Positions 58,839-64,000 of a stretch of 64,000 nucleotides of DNA are shown here, piece by piece. The DNA is from Cristatella mucedo. Its lineage: Eukaryota > Bryozoa > Phylactolaemata > Cristatellidae. The stretch covers positions 1,579,501 to 1,643,500 of the forward strand of contig WPIO01000059.1 of assembly GCA_009760855.2 (NCBI GenBank). The letters are read 5' to 3'. Numbering within the stretch: the first letter of the stretch is position 1; each line of letters begins with the position of its first letter. A model generated the notes under the pieces. The model ran no database searches and had not been told where the DNA came from. It worked only from the letters and a program-made list of their open reading frames with translations. Both the position numbers and the translations under genes were made by a program.

Positions 58839-61800
58839 ATTGTATTGTATTTATTCCAATACTAATAATAATAATGATAATGTACTCGATAAAGCGCCCT
58901 CAGAGAACTCAATCTCTTTCTAGGCGCTTTGCATTTGCTGCAAAGGGAAATGCAATTTAATGGCGAGTAATATCATGCTTGATAAACAACATGAATAACG
59001 TGGTTAGGGGTGGCATGCACAGGGTCAGCATGCAAATGGGGCTAGAGGCAGCATGCACAGTGTCAGCACGCATAAGCACATCAAGGACGAATCACAGGGA
59101 CCCACTCAATGCTGTCCTAAATAGGTGTTTTTAAGTTCCTTTTAAATGTGGTCAGGTCAGGGGATGTTCTGACGCAAGTCGGGAGTGAGTTCCAGGCTTT
59201 GGGAGCATACGAACTAAAGGCACGGTCTCCAAAGGATTTGAGGTTTGTACGAGGTATTGGTAGACTGTTGGATTCCGAAAAGCAGGTGGTACGATGCTTG
59301 GCCTGGTGGGGGAGTAGATCTGAGAGATAGGCTGGAGCCAAAAAATGAAGTGACCTAAAAGTGAGCGACAAAACTTTGAAGTCGATCCGTTGCTTGTCTG
59401 GTAGCCAGTGCAGGTCGGCGAGAAGTGGCAACTGCGACGCTCACGACAGACAAGCCTAGCTGCAGAGTTTTGCACCAGCTGCAATCGCCTGATCGCACAT
59501 GCCGGTAAGCCAGTAAGCAGTGAGTTGCAGAAGTCGAGACGGGATGCCACGAATGCATGGACCAACTTGGATGTGGTATCCTTATCTATAAAAGCCCGAA
59601 TTTTAGCAATGTTATGTAGCTGAGAGTAGGCAGATTTGACTGTGGAGCTGATGTGGTCGTCTAACGAGAGGTCACTTTGGAACATGATACCTAGATTTCG
59701 AGCTGATTTTCTCTTTGTCTAATTGCAGCAGCACTGCTTATCTGGAGTCACTGTCTGCGGCTCCCACCAAACTCCGCTGATTGTGCTGCTGCTGCTGCTG
59801 ATTGTGCTGCTGCTGCTGCTGATTGTGCTGCTGCTGCTGCTGATTGTGCTGCTGCTGCTGATTGTGCTGGCTGCTGCTGCTGTCACGAACCTTTTCCCTT
59901 GGCTTGATAAATAAAATGCTAGCTGATTTAACAGCATCTTTTTGTATAGCGACAGGAGAGCCTTTACGGCTATCACAACCGCTTGCAGTGGCGATAAAGG
60001 ATCGCCCACCACAGGATTCGAACCCACGACCTCGGGGCCGAGGTCGTGAAAAGCAACCGCATTACCTAGTGCGTGCCATCACGGCTCACCGAGTCTAGGC
60101 GTGTCCCCGGGTCGCGGTTCCTGTGTCCACAGGACAAAGCTACGATATCGGGCCGCCTAAACTCGCACATTGATGGGCTACTTGCAGCTATCATTTTGCC
60201 TACACAGGAATACTGATTTCTCGCCGATCCGTTTGGTATTCCGTTGCATTGGCCTCTTATTACCGTCAATCGCCACTTGCGACTTACTTCTGATGCTATG
60301 GCTAACGCCTTCTTAGCTGCCTCGCCCACTTTACCTTTGGCTTTACGAAATGGACGCATTCCAACCACGTGTTGAGAAACGGTCCGTTGCAGACGACACA
60401 GCTACTTGCCTGCACCAGCATCTGCCTTACGTCAGGGTAGCGTGTCACTGTTTGCCGCAATGGTGAGAACCTTCAACAGGACGGCTAAGGCAATAGGTAC
60501 GTGACTCTATGGCAGGCTCGTTGTCCGCGTAGCTTAATGGAACCCAGTGTCGTAAAAGATCTTCAACTGACATCAAACTGCGAAAGTATTTTATCTTCCT
60601 GATGTCAATAAATTCACAGGCACCTTAAAGTCACAGGGCCAACATCACCGAGATAGTCACACAATCGGGAACATGTACTGTCATTCACCCCATACAGGAA
60701 ACTGGGCACATGATGGCAACTAGCAAAGCAGTATGAACTACAATCACAGCTCAGCTAGCTTATAAAAGCAGCTACACAAGATTATTGCCAGTCACGAAAT
60801 TTTTTTTATTGTGGTGGATTCTACAAGAGAGCAGGACATGTGATACCATATTTAGACATGTCGGCTTACTCACTCCAGCTGTGTGTGCTGTGTGCTTGAT
60901 TGTCTGACTCAAAGTTTATCAAGTGCATTTTATTGCTATTGCTTTTCTAATAATTTGCTTTAGCTTCACTGTAATAATCTTTTGGAAATACTGAATCGTG
61001 AGTATCATCATGCTTGGGTTCTCTTGTTTGGGTCTATTTCTTGGTATTTTGGACTTGCTTTTCCACTTATCGAAGTATGAGGTCGAAGAGCAGTGTGGTT
61101 ACCGAGGATCGAGGCTGTGCGTTTCAGCACTACCGAACCTTAATCAACTATGATGCTAATCTGCTCTGAATCGATACGACGACAGCCTGTTCGTGGCAGC
61201 AGTTTGAAAACAGGCCTAGTCGACAAGCTTCGTTGCACCCACGGGTACCGGTCTGTCATCGTTCTCGCATGCGCACACATGCTTCCAGGGTCCACGAGTG
61301 TGTGTCGAGAGAACATGGGCCGCCAGTTTGAGGCAGGGCTACTGCATCTGCTTGTGCTTACCGATCACGCAAGGCCACCAGCACGTGCCGCGCACTGAGC
61401 TCCTTGAGCGAGAGCACTTCCTCTTCCTGTATTGAGTGGACTGGCAGATGAGTGAGTAGTGGGTTCTCCTCACAGTAGAGCTCCCGCAGTGACAACTTCT
61501 CGAGCTGCAGAAAATGTCGACAGCTCGCAAAAGGAGGAGCGGACAGTGTATCGAGGGAGTGTATCGAGGCCGGGGAGCAGGCAGCAAGAGTAGCAAGGCC
61601 GATGGGGACCAGAGCCCCTACACGGAGGAAGATGAGGTGTGGGGCAGCTGCATTGCAGACCAGAAGCAAGCAGGATGGGGGATAGATAGATAGTTGCTAA
61701 TCTCTCGTGACGTTTCACAAGGCTGCATATCATGAGTGCAGGGGCAGGCTCGCATCGAGCGAGCTACCTTCGCTCACTGTCAAGCTTAAGCTCACTTAAG

Positions 61801-63965
61801 TGCGTCGGTGCTTCGCGGCAAACCGGCTCTCTTGCTCGAACCAGCTAGCTAGTTGAATGTTCATTCTTTCATGCCAAGCCACACGGCAGCTTTGGTCTGG
61901 TTGAGGTCTTGGGCTCGAGCCGTGAGGCATATGTGAAGCGCCTGAATATAGATTAAGTTCTCTTGGGGCGCTTTATAAATACATTATATATGTGTATAGC
62001 TTTGCGGACGCGGCTAGTTACGTCGTGGGCAGCCTCGGCTTGGGCGTTCGTCGCCTTCATTGAATCCTGCAGGCAGCTACTTCAGCAAGCTGGCAAGCTC
62101 AGTTAAAAAGAATTCTCAAATCCTCAGCATAAAAAACCTTAAAAATACAAGATCTCATCAACCGTGTGTGATGACTCGACCTAGAATGGTTGCCTTTCTT
62201 TATGATAGCGCCCCTGGCTTCCAAATGCAGTTTTGATTGCATGCACTTGGTAGAATCGCAGATCGAGTGGCTGGGTATCAGTTGCATAGGTCCCACTAGG
62301 TCTAATCGTTTATTTTGCAGTATTAACCATTGCCAGTTCGGAGAACACACCGAGTTACCGGTGAGAAAAGACTACGCCCACGGCAGCAATTAAATGCAGG
62401 TAGCACGACTTCCGACCTTTGATATATTACTCTTGCTGCCATCATGATGCAAGCATACTTTTCTCTCACTAATTACATTTCTTGCTACCCATGTTTTGGT
62501 CAGTCAACATCGTAGCTGTACGAGGAAAATGGTGCCACGTAGTTCCAGGTGACTGCTCACATGTGCTTAAGATCTGGGCTCTTTTGTTCTGGGGTAAGGT
62601 GCCCGAGAGGCTTTTCCCGAAAGAGTTCAAGCTGCTCGGTTTAGCATAGGATCGCAGATGTTCACGGCTAACGTGGCTGACGCATCAAGTAGCCAAGGAT
62701 AGGCGCACTGTTAACGCAGCTCAGCTCAGGCCATAATATGTAGGCGAAGCAAGTAGCCGAACGAAAAATATATCTTAGTATCGTTAGCCCGCGATGTAGT
62801 GCTAGAAAAACTACGCTCGCCTAATTACGGACCCAGTGCCTTTCCTGCGGCAGAAAAGTACTCGGTCAATCCGCAAATCGTTATGAGTTTGATGGTGCTT
62901 AATGTGCCATCAATCACTGTTTCTCAAGATAGAGCTGGAAGTATTCGGTAAAAAGTCGGCTCACTGTCCTGTCACTAAACGTGTCCTTCCTGGGAAGAGA
63001 CTTGATCCTAGCTTTCATAACCAGCTGGCTTCAGGAAGCTTCGGGTCTTTGCATAGGCTCTGAGCATGCGACGAAAATCTACCGGGACCGAGAGCCTCGA
63101 AGCAGCGTTGATCATCAATAATCCATTCTCGCGTACAATTCAAATTGCCGTCAATACTTTTCACTTAAAAAAAGTATTTTTCGAAATTCCGTGGCTAGAG
63201 CTAACTTTGCATGACATTTAAAAATAAGCTAAATTCGTGTTTTTTCTTACAGTATTTGCTGGGTCGTCACGATTTATCCCTTGTGTGCTTATGCGTGCTG
63301 ACACTATGCATGTTACCATTAACCTTATTAACATGTTGACAGTGTGTATGTTACCTCTAACCACTTAAAGCTTGCTGACAATATGCATGTTACCACGAAC
63401 CATTCGATCATGCTTCCTTTACAGCATCTTTTAAGTGCCAAGAAAGAGACTAAGCTCAGTGGGAGCTTCAGAAATATGTATTACCATTATCATTCTATTT
63501 CATGTGGCTTCCGAAGCAAGCCTTTGGAGATATGATGCTGCTTACCTCGGTAGGAAATATCCGCAAGTCATTAGCGGCCACGTCGATGACTCGCAAGCTC
63601 GAGCACTTGCCGATGCTCTGCAAGTTCAAAATTAGAAATCATGGGTAATTTTCAGGTGCTTCGCCCTGCTCACAATGCACGGGCTTCGCGAGGCGTCGTT
63701 ATTGTACCTCGGGCAGCTCTCGGAGCCTATTCATTGGAACGTGCAGCTTCTCCAGTTTCGTCAATAAGCCAAACTCAAGCGGCAGTCGCTCGAGTCTATT
63801 CTTGGCAGCGCGTATTTCCTTGAGGTTCCGGCAGAGGCAGAGCTCTGAGGGAAGGTCTGTTAGCACATTCGAATCCAAGCTCAGCTGCTCGAGCGCTGTA
63901 AGCTTGCTCACGGACCGCGGCAGCGACGCGATATGGTTATTGGAGAGATTCAGCAGCACCAAGCT
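58119..63965 (-). CDS. Leucine-rich-repeat protein with Cys-rich C-terminal tail (LRRC58/LRRC69-like), 5'-partial
   Basis: Exons on the minus strand, in coding order: 63965-63708, 63617-63546, 61504-61362, 60472-60335, 58235-58119. Phases agree (0, 0, 0, 2, 0). The first two exons are LRRs (LxxLxLxxNxLxxLP). The third gives SLRELYCEENPLL and VLSLKELSARHVL. The fourth carries CVVCNGPFLNTWLECVHFV and the last PIRSLLCSYKCF, ending YYGVAFP-stop. CxxC plus C...C spacing suggests a zinc-ribbon-like module as in vertebrate LRRC58 and LRRC28; the closest human paralog may be LRRC69, but I could not verify that. Exon 4 contains a 2-base frame break near 60421. Function unknown; LRR proteins of this type are probably intracellular scaffolds. 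The start codon lies beyond the window. Confidence 0.88.
58640..58775 (+). mobile_element. SINE with LINE-like tail
   Basis: TGGTCCAGCGGTTAAGGTGC, GAGGTCGTGGGCTCGAGCCC, GCGCCTGAATAGAGATTAAG, then a (TA)n array to 58835. Confidence 0.92.
58776..58835. repeat. (TA)n array at a SINE end
   Basis: Pure TA dinucleotides in the place of the SINE's own tail. Confidence 0.9.
58860..59707 (-). mobile_element. CR1/L2-type LINE relic in the LRR-gene intron
   Basis: Minus-strand C-terminal ORF (MFQSDLSLDDHISSTVKSAY, SFGDRAFSSYAPKAWNSLPT) with a 10-base deletion-type frameshift, then the 3' UTR and (AAT)n tail. Confidence 0.95.
59777..59880. repeat. (CTG)n-type minisatellite
   Basis: Units of ATTGTG followed by four or five CTG, four units. 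Reads as runs of Ser with Ile on the minus strand; intronic. Confidence 0.9.
59912..60090 (-). mobile_element. tRNA-derived SINE
   Basis: CTAGCTGATTTAACAGCATC, GCCTTTACGGCTATCAC, B-box GGTTCGAATCC (minus), GAGCCGTGATGG start. Well preserved. Confidence 0.92.
60335..60472 (-). CDS. LRR gene exon with Cys motif, contains a frame break
   Basis: Acceptor ctgttgaag (weak), donor CCAAAG|gtaaag. The first part reads FSPLRQTVTRYPDVRQM in the frame set by the previous exon; the second reads LVQASSCVVCNGPFLNTWLE then CVHFVKPK two bases out of register. Both parts look homologous to the family, so an extra dinucleotide (TG on the coding strand, near 60421) breaks the frame. A sequencing error, a real mutation, or a shorter exon starting closer to the Cys motif are all possible. 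Confidence 0.75.
60473..61361 (-). other. LRR gene intron, unique sequence
   Basis: No exon or transposon recognised. Confidence 0.4.
61362..61504 (-). CDS. LRR gene exon, end of LRR domain
   Basis: Acceptor acattttctgcag, donor ATCG|gtaagc. It encodes LEKLSLRELYCEENPLLTHL then PVHSIQEEEVLSLKELSARH. The LKELSAR stretch parallels LLELAAR and LQELAMR following the LRRs in LRRC58 and LRRC28 as I remember them. Confidence 0.9.
61880..61990 (+). mobile_element. SINE with LINE-like tail, 3' part
   Basis: GGTCTGGTTGAGGTCTTGGG, GCTCGAGCC, GCGCCTGAATATAGATTAAG, GGGGCGCTTTATAAATAC. The head is missing. Confidence 0.85.
61991..63224 (-). other. LRR gene intron, unique sequence
   Basis: No exon, RNA gene or transposon recognised. 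Confidence 0.4.
63225..63500 (+). mobile_element. CR1/L2-type LINE 3' end
   Basis: GTGTGCTTATGCGTGCTGAC and repeats of the GTTACC.CTAACCA motif, a decayed stem and an ATTACC tail. About 45 bases from an LRR exon. Confidence 0.8.
63546..63617 (-). CDS. LRR gene exon (single LRR)
   Basis: Acceptor ttttgaacttgcag, donor GAG|gtaagc; exactly 24 codons. It encodes SIGKCSSLRVIDVAANDLRI followed by FPTE, a single LRR. Splicing joins FPTE to LEKLSLRELYC in register. Confidence 0.9.
63708..63965 (-). CDS. LRR gene exon (LRR repeats)
   Basis: Acceptor ctacag, donor GAG|gtacaa; 86 codons, phase 0. Begins SLVLLNLSNNHIASLP; about four 23-residue LRRs, ending MNRLRELPE. The Leu and Asn positions follow the LRR consensus throughout. 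Confidence 0.93.
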
Positions 63966-64000
63966 CTGTAGCGAAACTTAAAACGAAAAAAATGCACGGT

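Overview
The window is animal nuclear DNA: intron-rich, with canonical GT/AG splice sites, many tRNA-derived SINEs, CR1/L2-group LINE relics, and long dinucleotide arrays. It is probably an invertebrate bilaterian. One CRELD gene appears to carry both a membrane-type and a soluble-type C-terminus, whereas vertebrates use two genes (CRELD1 and CRELD2) for these. The phylum cannot be decided from the sequence.

Three protein-coding genes can be assembled by hand. (1) A CRELD1/2-like gene on the + strand has exons from 2281 to 15604; its 5' end lies outside the window. (2) A CUEDC1-like gene (CUE domain, ubiquitin-binding family) is on the + strand, with its first coding exon at 21429 behind a GC-rich 2 kb region and its last exon ending at 55930. 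One conserved penultimate exon was not found. (3) An LRR protein with a cysteine-rich C-terminal tail is on the - strand, with exons from 63965 down to 58119; its 5' end lies beyond the window. CUEDC1 and the LRR gene converge, with about 2.2 kb between stop codons.

Almost everything else is intron or intergenic sequence loaded with repeats: about two dozen fragments of related LINEs (the best has a 383-codon reverse-transcriptase ORF at 17616-18767), at least 13 SINEs in two tail classes, one dead Tc1/mariner element, a possible non-autonomous DNA transposon in two copies, a 94-bp composite SINE/LINE tandem array, several minisatellites, and many (CT)n, (GT)n and (TA)n arrays. A recurrent oddity is short-loop, near-perfect palindromes (arms 16-48 bp) at 11082, 14064, 15652, 20878, 34533 and 56340.

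The most interesting biology is the CRELD gene. Two alternative last exons with the same splice phase follow exon 8. One (14615-14958) encodes two membrane segments. The other (15495-15604) encodes a short hydrophilic tail ending in HQEL, an ER-retention type signal. One gene would thereby make a membrane form and a lumenal ER form.
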